The notes below the pieces were generated by a model that was not told where the DNA came from, made no database searches, and saw only the letters and a list, made by a program, of their open reading frames with translations. This document shows, piece by piece, positions 24,917 through 33,747 of a DNA stretch of 64,000 nt. The DNA comes from Oscillospiraceae bacterium (lineage in GTDB: Bacteria > Bacillota > Clostridia > Oscillospirales > Oscillospiraceae): positions 1 through 64,000 of the forward strand of contig JAJQCF010000001.1 of assembly GCA_021202845.1 (NCBI GenBank), read 5' to 3'. The position numbers and the translations under genes were made by a program. Within the stretch, counting starts at the first letter, position 1, and each line of letters begins with the position of its first letter.

Positions 24917-25636
24917 TCAGTTTACTCTTGTTCCAACATCTTCGCCCATGACGACGCGGACGATGTTCTGCGGGTCGGCGAGGGCAAAGATGATTATGGG
25001 TATTTTGTTGTCCATTGAAAGGCTGGTGGCCGTGGAGTCCATGACGGCAAGGTGCTGCGCCAGCACGTCGTCATAGCTTATGCGGTCGTACTTCACGGCG
25101 CTGGGGTCGATGCGCGGGTCGGCGCTGTAAACGCCGTCAATGTTCTTTGCCAGCAAAATGGCGTCCGCGCCAATCTCCGCGGCGCGCAGCACGGCGGCGG
25201 TGTCCGTCGAAAAATAAGGGCAGCCCGTGCCGCAGCCGAATATTACAACGCGGCCGTGCTTCAGGTGCTTGTCGGCCTTGAGGCGTATATAAGGCTCCGC
25301 CACGGCGCGAATTTCCAGCGCGGTCTGAACGCGCACCGGCACGTCCAGCTGCTCGAAAACGTCCGCCAGAGCCAGCGCGTTCATCACGGTGGCCATCATG
25401 CCCATGTGGTCGGCGCGGGAACGCTCAATCCTGCCGCCGCCGTCCTTGACGCCGCGCCAGAAGTTGCCGCCGCCAACGACGATGCCGACCTCCACGCCCA
25501 TCTCCACACACTGCTTAACGGCGGAGCATACGCTCTCCATAACTTCAAAATCCAGACCCGAGTGCTTGGCGCCAGCGAGCGCCTCTCCGCTGATTTTCAG
25601 CAGCACGCGCTTGAAAATCGGTTTATTGTCTGCCAT
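24917..25636 (-). CDS. pyrH: Uridylate kinase
   Basis: Amino-acid-kinase-fold UMP kinase, forming UDP for RNA, DNA and cell-wall sugars. RVLLKISGEALAG is the N-terminal phosphate loop; IVVGGGNFWRG and the long DHMGMMATVMNALAL segment are typical. The start at 25636 is chosen because AAGGAGTGAGCCG precedes this ATG, giving 239 residues, the usual length. First gene of the polC operon; a tRNA with its own terminator lies upstream. Confidence 0.96.
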   Translation of the reverse strand: MADNKPIFKRVLLKISGEALAGAKHSGLDFEVMESVCSAVKQCVEMGVEVGIVVGGGNFWRGVKDGGGRIERSRADHMGMMATVMNALALADVFEQLDVPVRVQTALEIRAVAEPYIRLKADKHLKHGRVVIFGCGTGCPYFSTDTAAVLRAAEIGADAILLAKNIDGVYSADPRIDPSAVKYDRISYDDVLAQHLAVMDSTATSLSMDNKIPIIIFALADPQNIVRVVMGEDVGTRVN

Positions 25637-25727
25637 CGGCTCACTCCTTACAAAAAAATGTTTCACTGTCTGCATTCTACCATAGCGGGCGCTCTTTTAC
25701 AATATTTTTTTCACCGCCCGCGGCGTA

Positions 25728-25766
25728 AAAAAACCGCCGTGAACAGTTTTTTGTGTTCACGGCGGC
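25728..25766 (-). terminator. Terminator of the tRNA-Arg transcript
   Basis: On the minus strand CCGCCGTGAACA and TGTTCACGGCGG form a 12-bp perfect stem followed by seven T residues. It separates the tRNA from pyrH. Confidence 0.85.
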
Positions 25767-25767
25767 T

Positions 25768-25844
25768 TGGCACGCCCTAAGGGATTCGAACCCCTGACCT
25801 TCTGGTCCGTAGCCAGACGCTCTATCCAGCTGAGCTAAGAGCGC
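25768..25844 (-). tRNA. tRNA-Arg (anticodon ACG)
   Basis: Read on the minus strand, the acceptor GCGCTCT pairs with AGGGCGT near the 3' end, a D-arm with AGCTCAGCTGGATAGAG is present, the anticodon stem-loop is TCTGG-CTACGGA-CCAGA with ACG as anticodon, and the T-loop is GGTTCGAATCC. The CCA end is encoded (25768-25770 on the minus strand). ACG is expected to be converted to ICG by TadA. Confidence 0.95.
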
Positions 25845-25920
25845 ATTTCGACAGCCAAAATATATTAGCACACTCCGAACCAAAATGCAAGAGGTTTTTT
25901 AAAATTTTTTTGCGGGCCGG

Positions 25921-26088
25921 TTACATCCCCATCATTTCGGCGAACTCGTCTATAACGTCGCCCACGGCGCGGACGGCGCGGCTCATCATCTTTTTACTGT
26001 GCTTTTTGTTCGGCTTGAAAACCATGCCGATGCACGCGCCGACCATAAGCCCCGCGCCCATGCCCTTCAGAAAATTCATGCAGCTCAT
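25921..26088 (-). CDS. Small membrane-associated protein, YtxH-like
   Basis: A 55-residue protein: one glycine-rich hydrophobic segment (FLKGMGAGLMVGACIGMVF), a basic patch (KPNKKHSKKMM), then an acidic amphipathic helix ending DEFAEMMGM. This is the plan of short YtxH-type proteins, though the family assignment is tentative. Two in-frame ATGs lie six bases apart; the one at 26088 leaves nine bases after GGAGG and is preferred over 26094. It is divergent from ymdB. Confidence 0.6.
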   Translation of the reverse strand: MSCMNFLKGMGAGLMVGACIGMVFKPNKKHSKKMMSRAVRAVGDVIDEFAEMMGM

Positions 26089-26195
26089 TTTCATACGCCT
26101 CCGTAAATAGCTTTATCGCCCTTATTATGTCCGCGCGTCGGCGCGTTATTTGCGCCGCTCGGTGGCAAAATAATGAATTTTTTGCCCGCCGCGGG

Positions 26196-26225
26196 TTTAC
26201 ATGGCGCGGGAAAACATGCTATAAT
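26196..26225 (+). promoter_or_regulatory. Promoter of the ymdB-SbcD/C-like operon
   Basis: TTTACA (26196-26201), an 18-base spacer and TATAAT (26220-26225) lie about 50 bases before the ymdB ATG. Confidence 0.55.
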
Positions 26226-26276
26226 ACACAAAGAAGCGAAAATACATTTAATATTATCGAATCGAGGAACGACCGA

Positions 26277-27050
26277 ATGACAATAAAAATTTTCGCCGTG
26301 GGCGACGTTTGCGGCAAGGGCGGGGTGGAGTTTCTGCGCAGGAATTTGCGCCAGTTCCAAAAATCAGAGGGTATCGGCTTCACCGTTGTCAACGGCGAGA
26401 ACGCCAACGTGCTGGGCGCAACGCCTAACCAGTGCGAGGCCATGCTCAGCGCCGGTGCGGATGTGATAACGCTCGGCAACCACACTTGGGCTTACAAGGA
26501 CTTGCGGGGCTACCTTGACCGCTCGCCGCGCTGCTTAAGACCCGTGAACTTCGCGCCGCAGTGCCCGGGGCGCGGCTGGGGCGAGTTTGACAGCGACTTC
26601 GGGCGCGTCTGCGTCATCAACGCAATGGGGCGCTTCAGCCTTGACCCCAACACGGACAACCCCTTCCGCATTGTGGAGAGCGTTGTGGAGCAGACAAAGG
26701 CGAAGATAATACTTATTGACTTCCACGCCGAGGCCACGAGCGAAAAGGGCGCGATGGCGCACTATCTGGATGGCCGCGCCTCCGTTGTCTGGGGCACGCA
26801 CACCCATGTCCAGACCTCCGACGCGCGCGTTCTGGCCGGCGGCACAGGCTTTATAACCGACCTCGGCATGACGGGACCAATCGACTCCATACTGGGCGTG
26901 AACTCCGACCAGTCCGTGCGCCGCTTCCTCGGCGACCCGCCCAAGCACTACCGCTCCGCCGAGGGCCCCTGCAAGTTGGAAGGCGCGGTTTTCGAGATTG
27001 ACGCGGACACGGGTCACTGCCTCAGCGCGCGGTCAGTGAGGCTCACATGA
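26277..27050 (+). CDS. YmdB/TIGR00282-family metallophosphoesterase
   Basis: A 257-residue binuclear metallophosphoesterase. Motifs in order: FAVGDVCGKGG, VVNGENAN, TLGNHTWAYKD, LIDFHAEATSEK and VVWGTHTHVQTSDARV. These are the metal-ligand blocks of the YmdB family, which in Bacillus is a 2',3'-cyclic-nucleotide phosphodiesterase affecting biofilm and motility decisions. The start is the ATG at 26277 after GAGGAACGACCGA; the frame to 26127 has no support. It overlaps the next gene by four bases. Confidence 0.92.
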   Translation: MTIKIFAVGDVCGKGGVEFLRRNLRQFQKSEGIGFTVVNGENANVLGATPNQCEAMLSAGADVITLGNHTWAYKDLRGYLDRSPRCLRPVNFAPQCPGRGWGEFDSDFGRVCVINAMGRFSLDPNTDNPFRIVESVVEQTKAKIILIDFHAEATSEKGAMAHYLDGRASVVWGTHTHVQTSDARVLAGGTGFITDLGMTGPIDSILGVNSDQSVRRFLGDPPKHYRSAEGPCKLEGAVFEIDADTGHCLSARSVRLT

Positions 27051-28129
27051 TTAGGCTGGTTCACGCCGCGGACTTGCACCTTGACTCGCCGTTCGAGCTG
27101 CTGGGCGAGCGCGCGGAGCAGCGCAGGGCCGAGCAGCGGGAGACGCTGGAGCGTATTGCCGAGCTCTGCCGCACCCGCCGCGCGGACATTCTGCTGCTGG
27201 CGGGGGATTTGTTTGACAGCGGCGCGGCCTACGCGGAGACGCTGCGCTCCCTCACAGCCGCGCTGGGCGGGCTGGAGATACCCGTGCTCATCTCCTCCGG
27301 CAACCACGACTTCTGCGCGCCCGCCTCGCCGTATATGCGCGCGAAGTGGCCGCAGAACGTGACGGTGTTCACCCGCCCCGCCATGGAGTGCGTCACGCTG
27401 GGCGCGCTCGGTGTGCGCGTTTGGGGCGCGGGGTACGCGGACATCTCCTGCCCGCCGCTGCTGCGTGGTTTTTCCGTGCCCAAGGAGCAGGGAATAATAG
27501 ACATAGGTCTGCTGCACGCGCAGGTCGGTATGCCCGCCTCGCCCTACTGCCCCGTGAGCGAGGACGACATTGCCGCGAGCGGGCTGGACTATCTGGCGCT
27601 CGGCCACGTCCATACATACAGCGGTCTGCGCCGCGCGGGCGGCACGTTCTACGCTTGGCCGGGCTGCCCCGAGGGGCGCGGCTTTGACGAGTGCGGTGAC
27701 AAGGGCGTTATCTACGCCGAGCTGGACGCGGGCGAGTGCCGCGCCGAGCAGGTGACGGTCTGCCGCCGCCGCTACGAAAAAATCTGCGTCCCCTGCGGCG
27801 ACGGCTGGGAGAGCTCGCTGCCGGAGGGAACGCAGGAGGACATATACAGAATAATCTTAACCGGCGAGCGCGCCGAAGCGCCGAATTTGCAGGCGCTGCG
27901 GGAAATGCTTGAGCCGAGATTTTTTGCGCTCGAGCTCGTGGACGCCACCGTGCCCGCGCGGGACGTTTGGGACGGCGCGGAGCAGGACAGCCTGCGCGGG
28001 CTGTTCCTGCGCAAAATGCGCGCGCGTCTGGACGCGGCGGCGGACGATGCGGAGCGTGAGAGCATAGTGCGCGCCGTGCGCTGGGGTCTGGCGGCGCTGG
28101 ACAACGGAGAGGCGGTGGAGCGGCTGTGA
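27047..28129 (+). CDS. SbcD/YhaO-like DNA repair exonuclease
   Basis: Calcineurin-like phosphoesterase of 360 residues, of the type that pairs with SbcC-like ATPases in double-strand break processing. The Mre11-type metal motifs are complete: VHAADLHLDSP, LLAGDLFDSG, ISSGNHDF, LLHAQVG and ALGHVHTYSG. Its start overlaps the ymdB stop (ATGA) and its end overlaps the ATPase start (GTGA), so the two proteins are translated together. Closest known model is YhaO of Bacillus. Confidence 0.88.
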   Translation: MIRLVHAADLHLDSPFELLGERAEQRRAEQRETLERIAELCRTRRADILLLAGDLFDSGAAYAETLRSLTAALGGLEIPVLISSGNHDFCAPASPYMRAKWPQNVTVFTRPAMECVTLGALGVRVWGAGYADISCPPLLRGFSVPKEQGIIDIGLLHAQVGMPASPYCPVSEDDIAASGLDYLALGHVHTYSGLRRAGGTFYAWPGCPEGRGFDECGDKGVIYAELDAGECRAEQVTVCRRRYEKICVPCGDGWESSLPEGTQEDIYRIILTGERAEAPNLQALREMLEPRFFALELVDATVPARDVWDGAEQDSLRGLFLRKMRARLDAAADDAERESIVRAVRWGLAALDNGEAVERL

Positions 28130-30030
28130 AAATCAAACGCATGACGGCGGTTTTCGGCTGCCTGAACGGAACAACGCTCGAGCTGCACGACGGACTGAAC
28201 ATCATAACCGCGCCCAACGGCAGCGGCAAGAGCACGTGGTGCGCGTTCATCGAATCCATGCTCTACGGCATCGACTCCTCCCGCCGCGAAAAGGGCGGCG
28301 TCAAGCCGGACAAGGTGAAGTACGCCCCGTGGAGCGGAGCGCTCATGTCCGGCGAAATGGAGCTGGAGCACGGCGGGCGCGCGGTGACTATAGTTCGCTC
28401 CAGCGCCTCCGCCGCCTCGCCCCTCCGCCGCTTTGCCGCGCTGCGCACAGGCTCCGCTGAGCCGGTGGACGCTCTCACGGGGGCCAACGCGGGGCAGGAG
28501 CTGACGGGTATGCCGCGCGCTGTGTTCGAGAGCAGCGTGTTTATCCGTCAGGGCGGCCACGCCGTCACCGCCAACGCGGAGCTGGAAAAGCGCATAAACT
28601 CCATCGTTTCCGCCGGCGACGAGGACGTTTCCTACACGGAGGCCGAAGCGCGCCTGCGCGCGTGGCAGCGCCTGCGCTACCATAACCGCGCAGTGGGCGC
28701 GATACCCGAAATTGACGCAAAAATTGCCGCGCTGACCGAGCGCATAGACAATCTCGACGCCGCGGGGCGCGAGAGAGCGGAGCTGGCCGCGCGGCTGGAG
28801 CGCGCCGAGGAACGTGAAAGAAAGCTGAACGGGGCGGCGGAGCGTGACCGCGCCAGACTGCGGAGGGAGCGCGGCGAGCGCCTTGCCGCCGGACGCGGAG
28901 CCGCGGAGCGCGCGCAAGCGGAGCTGGCCTCCGCCGCTGCCGAGGCCGAGGCGCTGAAAGCCCGACTGGACGCCGCCGGAGGTGCAGACGGCGCAAGCCC
29001 CGAAGAGCAGGAGGCGGCGGCGCGCGCGGACATGGAGCGCGCGGCGGCGCAGGCCGTGAAGCTCCCGCCCGCCGCCGTAATTGCCGCCGCAGCGGTCTGG
29101 TGCGCGGCGGTCATAGCGCTGGGATTGACTCTCTCACCGTGGCTGCTGGCACTGGAGCTGCTGCTGGCGGCGCCCATAGTCTACCTCGCGGGGATAAGGT
29201 CCCGCCGTCAAAGGGCTGCCGAGGCTGTGCTCACCGCGCGCGGCGTGCGCAGTCTGGAAGAGCTGCGCCGTGAAGCGGAGGAGCGTCAAACTTTAGAAAA
29301 TAAATACTCCGCCGCTTTGGAGCGTACGGAGCAGGCCCGCGCTGCAAGCGAGCGGGCGCGGCAGGCGCAGACCGAGGCGGAAAACGCCGCGCTGGCCGCC
29401 GAGGGCGACGCCGAGACGAAACGGCTTATGTCGGAGCTCGCCGCCGCGGGCGCGGAGTGCGCCGCGCTCAGGGAGCGGCTGGCCGCGCTGGGCGGGCGTT
29501 TTGACGCCACGGGCGACCCGCTGGTGCTGGGCAGCGAGCTCATGGCTCTGCGCTCCCGCCGCACGGAGCTGAAAGCGCAGTACGATGCCATTGCCGAGGC
29601 TCTGGATGTGCTGGGCGAAGCCGACAGCGAGCTGCGCGAGCGCTTTTCCCCGCGCCTTGGCCGCCGCGCCTCGGAGATAATGTCCGAGCTGACCGGCGGG
29701 CGCTACGACAGGCTGCTGTTCGACCGTGAGCTGAACGCCCGCGCGCGGGAGAGCGGGCAAATTGACGACCACGAGGCCGCATACCTCAGCCGCGGCACGC
29801 TCGACCAGCTCTATCTGGCTCTGCGCCTCGCCGTCTGCGAGCTGGCGCTGCCGGAGGGCGAGCCCTGCCCGCTCGTGCTGGACGACGCCCTCTCCGCCTT
29901 CGACGACACTCACTGCGCCGCCGCCCTCAGCGTGCTGAACAAAATCGCCGAAAAGCGCCAAGTTCTGCTGTTCACCTGCCAAAGCCGCGAAGCGGAGATT
30001 TGTCGGGAGACGTGCGGAAAAGAAAAGTGA
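28126..30030 (+). CDS. YhaN/SbcC-like SMC-type ATPase with an internal membrane hairpin
   Basis: Partner ATPase of the exonuclease before it. Walker A TAPNGSGKS lies near residue 28, the ABC signature region LSRGTLDQLYLALRLAV near 560, and Walker B PLVLDDALSAFDD near 585. Between them are coiled-coil arms interrupted at about 310-360 by two hydrophobic stretches (AVIAAAAVWCAAVIALGLTL; LLALELLLAAPIVYLAGI). No zinc hook is seen. It is short (634 residues) compared with other YhaN/SbcC proteins. GTG start. Confidence 0.82.
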   Translation: MKIKRMTAVFGCLNGTTLELHDGLNIITAPNGSGKSTWCAFIESMLYGIDSSRREKGGVKPDKVKYAPWSGALMSGEMELEHGGRAVTIVRSSASAASPLRRFAALRTGSAEPVDALTGANAGQELTGMPRAVFESSVFIRQGGHAVTANAELEKRINSIVSAGDEDVSYTEAEARLRAWQRLRYHNRAVGAIPEIDAKIAALTERIDNLDAAGRERAELAARLERAEERERKLNGAAERDRARLRRERGERLAAGRGAAERAQAELASAAAEAEALKARLDAAGGADGASPEEQEAAARADMERAAAQAVKLPPAAVIAAAAVWCAAVIALGLTLSPWLLALELLLAAPIVYLAGIRSRRQRAAEAVLTARGVRSLEELRREAEERQTLENKYSAALERTEQARAASERARQAQTEAENAALAAEGDAETKRLMSELAAAGAECAALRERLAALGGRFDATGDPLVLGSELMALRSRRTELKAQYDAIAEALDVLGEADSELRERFSPRLGRRASEIMSELTGGRYDRLLFDRELNARARESGQIDDHEAAYLSRGTLDQLYLALRLAVCELALPEGEPCPLVLDDALSAFDDTHCAAALSVLNKIAEKRQVLLFTCQSREAEICRETCGKEK

Positions 30031-30057
30031 TTGGGGCACACATATCTCCGCTGCGCC

Positions 30058-30402
30058 TCACAGCACGACTATCGTTATTCCGTTGTTGGCGCGCTCCAAA
30101 TCGCTGTCGCGGCGGAGGTCGTCGCAGGTCAGGAACGCGCTTCGGGTGGCTTCGTCAAAAATGCTGAAATTCTCGCCCGTTATGTAGTCGCGTATGAACC
30201 CGCGGCGCTTCTGCCCGTCCAGATAGCGGCGCACCTCCACGCGAATTTTGCCGCCCTTGCCGGTGCTGCCGTAGCCGTGGATTATCTTGACTGCGGAGTA
30301 GCCCTGCGCGCGGCTGTTGCGGATGAAATACGTCACCCGCTTCACCGCGTCCGACGCCGTCGGCATATCGTACTTTATATTGACTTCACGCAAGCTGCCC
30401 AT
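30058..30402 (-). CDS. Smr-domain protein
   Basis: A 114-residue protein. The segment MPTASDAVKRVTYFIRNS followed by VKIIHGYGSTGKGGKIRVEV is the Smr (small MutS-related) nuclease-type fold, including the HGxGxG loop. Smr domains nick or bind DNA/RNA; the target of this stand-alone form is unknown. The C-terminal third (ENFSIFDEATRSAFL...) extends past the domain. It is followed by no gene; convergent with the ATPase gene. Confidence 0.75.
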   Translation of the reverse strand: MGSLREVNIKYDMPTASDAVKRVTYFIRNSRAQGYSAVKIIHGYGSTGKGGKIRVEVRRYLDGQKRRGFIRDYITGENFSIFDEATRSAFLTCDDLRRDSDLERANNGITIVVL

Positions 30403-30406
30403 TTCA

Positions 30407-30919
30407 TCACATATACGTCACGGTTTGGGCGAGCTCCTTGCGCTGACTGTGCGGGGGCAGCGGTCCCGCGCTCTCCGCCGCGTAGCCCAAGTCCAGCAGC
30501 ATGAGAACCTCCTCGTTTTCCGGCAGGCCGAGCTCCCGCGCCGCAATTTCGGGGTCAAAGAAGTTGAGCCAGCAGCTGTCAACGCCCGCGTCACGCGCCG
30601 CTAACATCATGTGTGTGGCCACGATGGAGGCGTCCTCCGCGCCGGAGCTGCGCTTCTCGCCCGGGTAGACGAACACATTGCCCTTATCAAACGCCACGAC
30701 AAGCACGGTCGCCGCGCCGTAGCGGCAGGGCGTTATCTTGTCCACCTTCGCCAGCCCCTCCGCGGACTGCACAACGTAAATGCGCTGCTCCTGCAGGTTC
30801 TTGGCCGTCGGCGCTAAGCGCCCCGCTTCTAAAATGGAGTCCAGACGCTCCTGCTCCACAGGCCGTCCGTCGAATTTTTTGCATGAATAACGCTTTTTGA
30901 TAACTTCCGAAAATTCCAT
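30407..30919 (-). CDS. Nitroreductase-family flavoprotein
   Basis: A 170-residue FMN oxidoreductase. KKRYSCKKFDGRPV is the N-terminal FMN phosphate motif, APTAKNLQEQRIYVV the second family block, and the C-terminal half has the LLDLGYAAESAGPLPPHSQR stretch. It is at the short end for the family. The substrate (quinone, nitro compound or thiol-linked) is unknown. The stop lies four bases from the Smr start, so the pair may be one transcript. Confidence 0.85.
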   Translation of the reverse strand: MEFSEVIKKRYSCKKFDGRPVEQERLDSILEAGRLAPTAKNLQEQRIYVVQSAEGLAKVDKITPCRYGAATVLVVAFDKGNVFVYPGEKRSSGAEDASIVATHMMLAARDAGVDSCWLNFFDPEIAARELGLPENEEVLMLLDLGYAAESAGPLPPHSQRKELAQTVTYM

Positions 30920-31009
30920 TGCATAATCAATCCTTTCATAAATTTTTAAGCTGTCTGCTGCTGCTAATCATACCATATACAGCGGCGCTTTTTCAATATT
31001 TTTTGCAAT

Positions 31010-31054
31010 AAAAATGCTCGCAGAGACGCCGCCTGTTCGGGTGGTGTCTCTGCG
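31010..31054 (-). terminator. Terminator of the HtrA gene
   Basis: CGCAGAGAC and GTCTCTGCG arms (31019-31054) with a GC-rich inner stem; on the minus strand they are followed by ATTTTTATT. This ends the protease transcript before the nitroreductase promoter region. Confidence 0.7.
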
Positions 31055-31101
31055 ATGTAGGGGGGGGAAAGATTTATGTGAAGGGGGGTCAGGCTGATTT
31101 T

Positions 31102-32547
31102 TCAGTTGCGGCCGTTCATGCCGCCGTTTGTCTGCGTGTCGGCAGTCTCGGTCTCCGGCAGGGCGGACTCGCGCGTCTCGCCGACGGTCAGAGTCAGCGT
31201 CAGCTCCTCGCCTTGACGGTAGACGCTCAGCGTCAGTTCCTCGCCCACGGAGGCGTTGCCGACAATCTCCACAAGCTCGCTGCTGGAGGAGATGGACGTG
31301 CCGTTCACGGCGAATATAACGTCGCTGGTCTGCAGCCCGGCGGCCTCGGCGGGCGCGCCCTCGACAACCGAGCTTATCACGGCGCCGGCGGGAACGCCGT
31401 AGCTCTGCGCCTCGGTGCTGACGCTGCCGACGTAAACGCCGATATAGGGCTTGACAACGTAACCGTTTTCAATGATGCTCTCAACGATATCCATAACGCT
31501 GTTGATGGGGATTGCGAAGCCTATGTTGTCGATGGATGTACTTGAGCCGGAGCTGGAGTATTTGCCGTTCGTGATGCCGATGACCTCGCCGTACATATTG
31601 AACAGCGCGCCGCCGGAGTTGCCGGAGTTAATGGCGCAGTCGGTCTGGATAAGGGTCATCGTCACGCCGGTGGACATTGTCACCTCGCGGTTCAGCGCGC
31701 TCACAACGCCCTTGGTCAGAGAGAACGTCAGCTCGCCCAGCGGGTTGCCGATGGCCACAACGTCCTCGCCCACGCTCAGCGCGTCGGAGTCGCCAATAGT
31801 CACAGGTGTCAGGCCGGCGGCGTCAATTTTTAGCACGGCGATGTCGTTGCTCGTGTCGTAGCCGACAAGTTCTGCGTCGTAGGCTGTGCCGTCGTAAAGC
31901 GTGACGGTGATGGAGCTGGCATCCTCGATGACGTGCTCGTTAGTGAGAATGTAGCCGTCAGAGGTGATGATAAAACCGGAACCGGAGGCCGCCGAGGTTG
32001 TCTGGTAACCGAAGAAGTTGGTGGTAATAGAAGTCGTAATACCGACGGTGGAGTTGACGTTGGCGGCGTAGACCTCAGAAGCGGTCATGGCGCCGGTGGT
32101 GACGGAAGCGGTCTCCACAACTGTGGCGCCGGTGCTGTGGGTGCCCTCCTGAATCGTGCTGGCCTCTATGCTGGCGGCTGCAGCAACGGCGCTGCCATCG
32201 TCCTCGCCGAGCGAACCGACCAGCGTGACGCCGCCCGCGCCGACAACGCCGCCCAGTATGGCGCAGACGAGCGCCAAGGCGACCATTTTTACGCCCATGC
32301 GCTGTTTCTTCGCTGCTTTAGCAGCGGCAGGCGCGGCGCAGACCACAGTGCAGTCCGCCTGCGGCTGCTCCGCGGGGGCAGCTTCAGGTATAGGCTGTTC
32401 AGCTTCGTCGGCAGTCGGAATGTCCTCATCGGAAGCAGCCTCCGCGGGAACAGTTTCCTCGGCAGGTGTGAAAACGCTTTCCGCGCCGTCGGTGAACTCA
32501 TCGCTGTTATTGTAATCATTGTTAATGTTGTTGTAATTATCGTCCAT
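31102..32547 (-). CDS. Membrane-anchored HtrA/DegP-family serine protease
   Basis: A surface quality-control protease of 481 residues. A long acidic cytoplasmic N-terminus (about 1-85) precedes one membrane anchor (VKMVALALVCAILGGVVGAG). The S1C protease domain has His in LTNEHVIED, Asp in DTSNDIAVLKID, and Ser in AINSGNSGGALFN. One C-terminal PDZ domain follows (YGVPAGAVISSVVEGAPAEA and onward). The tail NGGMNGRN is unremarkable. A terminator lies behind it. Confidence 0.94.
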   Translation of the reverse strand: MDDNYNNINNDYNNSDEFTDGAESVFTPAEETVPAEAASDEDIPTADEAEQPIPEAAPAEQPQADCTVVCAAPAAAKAAKKQRMGVKMVALALVCAILGGVVGAGGVTLVGSLGEDDGSAVAAAASIEASTIQEGTHSTGATVVETASVTTGAMTASEVYAANVNSTVGITTSITTNFFGYQTTSAASGSGFIITSDGYILTNEHVIEDASSITVTLYDGTAYDAELVGYDTSNDIAVLKIDAAGLTPVTIGDSDALSVGEDVVAIGNPLGELTFSLTKGVVSALNREVTMSTGVTMTLIQTDCAINSGNSGGALFNMYGEVIGITNGKYSSSGSSTSIDNIGFAIPINSVMDIVESIIENGYVVKPYIGVYVGSVSTEAQSYGVPAGAVISSVVEGAPAEAAGLQTSDVIFAVNGTSISSSSELVEIVGNASVGEELTLSVYRQGEELTLTLTVGETRESALPETETADTQTNGGMNGRN

Positions 32548-32749
32548 AGTAATCGCTCCTTTTTGGGCTCTCGCCCTTTCTATGGCTCAATAATAATACT
32601 AAAATCTGAAATTAGTCTTAACGTTTTGTGAAAAAGCTGTGAAAAATGATTGCATATTTTGTGACTAATACGGATTTTTATCAAGGCATTTAACGGCCCG
32701 CAGCCGGCAAACGAACGCCTCGCCGCGCTCATCCTGAGCGTCTGACAGC

Positions 32750-33298
32750 TTAGCCCTGCGCGAAGCGCTCCGCGTCCAGAGTTTTTACCACTCTGGCGGG
32801 GTTGCCGACGACGATGGCGCAGGGCGGCACGTCCTTTGTCACCACGCTGGCCGCGCCGACTATGGCGTTTTCGCCCACGGTCACGCCGGGCAGTATCGTG
32901 GAGCCCGCGCCAATCCACACATTGCGACAGATGCGGATGTCCTTGATTGTCAGCACGTCCCGCTCGTAGGGGTCGTGGTTGTTTGTGAGCAGCGAGACGT
33001 TGAACGCAATGCGCGCGTTGTCCTCGATATAGATGTTGCCGCCGGACATACATTTGAAATAGGGCATAATAATCACGTTGCTGCCGATGTGGACGTTCTC
33101 CGCCATGTTGACGTAGAGCGGCGTATGCACGGCGCTGCCCTCGCCGAGCCCGCCCGTGAACAGCTCGCGCAGCAGGCGGTAATACTCGTCGGAGAACAGC
33201 TCCGCGCGGTTTATCGCCTGCACCAAGCGGCTCGTCCGCGCCCCCTCCGCGTCCCGCGCAGCGTCGGGAATCCTCAGGTCCTGTCGTCTTTCCTCCAT
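32750..33298 (-). CDS. Maltose/galactoside O-acetyltransferase family protein (left-handed beta-helix)
   Basis: Acetyl-CoA sugar O-acetyltransferase of 182 residues, closest to LacA/Maa. Hexapeptide repeats form a left-handed helix from about residue 60 (VHIGSNVIIMPYF; IYIEDNARIAFNVSL; VWIGAGSTILPGVTVGENAIVG). The catalytic His lies in LLTNNHDP. The segment GNPARVVKTL is the typical C-terminal cap. The true acceptor is unknown. It stands alone between HtrA and the DinJ gene. Confidence 0.88.
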   Translation of the reverse strand: MEERRQDLRIPDAARDAEGARTSRLVQAINRAELFSDEYYRLLRELFTGGLGEGSAVHTPLYVNMAENVHIGSNVIIMPYFKCMSGGNIYIEDNARIAFNVSLLTNNHDPYERDVLTIKDIRICRNVWIGAGSTILPGVTVGENAIVGAASVVTKDVPPCAIVVGNPARVVKTLDAERFAQG

Positions 33299-33368
33299 GT
33301 AAATCGCTCCAATCTGATTAGAATTATGATAGTATTGCTTATTGATATAAGTATTTTATTCTGATAGG

Positions 33369-33662
33369 TCAGCGTTTCATTTCCGCTTCAACCTCGTTCG
33401 CTGAATACAGTCTGCCGCGCTCTATGTCGGTCATGCCTTTTTCTATCTCGGCATCGAACTGCGCTTTTGTCAGAGCGTTGTATGCGAGCGGCGCTTCGGC
33501 GGGGAGTTTAATTTCAAACGGTATGCCGCGCTGGAGCGCCACCTGCTTCAAAAACATACTCACCGCGTTGGACATGGGTATGCCAAGCTCGCTGAGCACC
33601 TCCTCCGCCTGCGCCTTAACCTCCGGCTCCACGCGCGCAAAAACGGTCGATGTCTTTGCCAT
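33369..33662 (-). CDS. RelB/DinJ-family antitoxin, no toxin partner adjacent
   Basis: A 97-residue ribbon-helix-helix protein. TSTVFARVEPEVKAQAEEVL is the N-terminal beta strand and first helix, and LGIPMSNAVSMFLKQVALQRGIPFE the second part, as in DinJ. The C-terminus would wrap a YafQ/RelE-type toxin. No such toxin lies on either side: downstream is an acetyltransferase, upstream an AbrB regulator. The ATG at 33662 follows AAAGGACG. A palindromic operator covers its promoter. Confidence 0.85.
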   Translation of the reverse strand: MAKTSTVFARVEPEVKAQAEEVLSELGIPMSNAVSMFLKQVALQRGIPFEIKLPAEAPLAYNALTKAQFDAEIEKGMTDIERGRLYSANEVEAEMKR

Positions 33663-33695
33663 TCTAAACACGTCCTTTCGATTTTTATTATAACT

Positions 33696-33730
33696 ATTAT
33701 ACACAAAGAGCTTGCGATTTGCAAGCTCTT
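33696..33730 (-). promoter_or_regulatory. DinJ promoter with overlapping palindromic operator
   Basis: Minus strand: TTGCAA (33724-33719), a 17-base spacer and TATAAT (33701-33696). AAGAGCTTGC (33706-33715) and GCAAGCTCTT (33721-33730) form a perfect 10-bp inverted repeat with a 5-base centre that fills the spacer and covers the -35 element. This is the position expected for autoregulation by a ribbon-helix-helix antitoxin. Confidence 0.65.
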
Positions 33731-33747
33731 CGCTTCGTATTTTCCCC

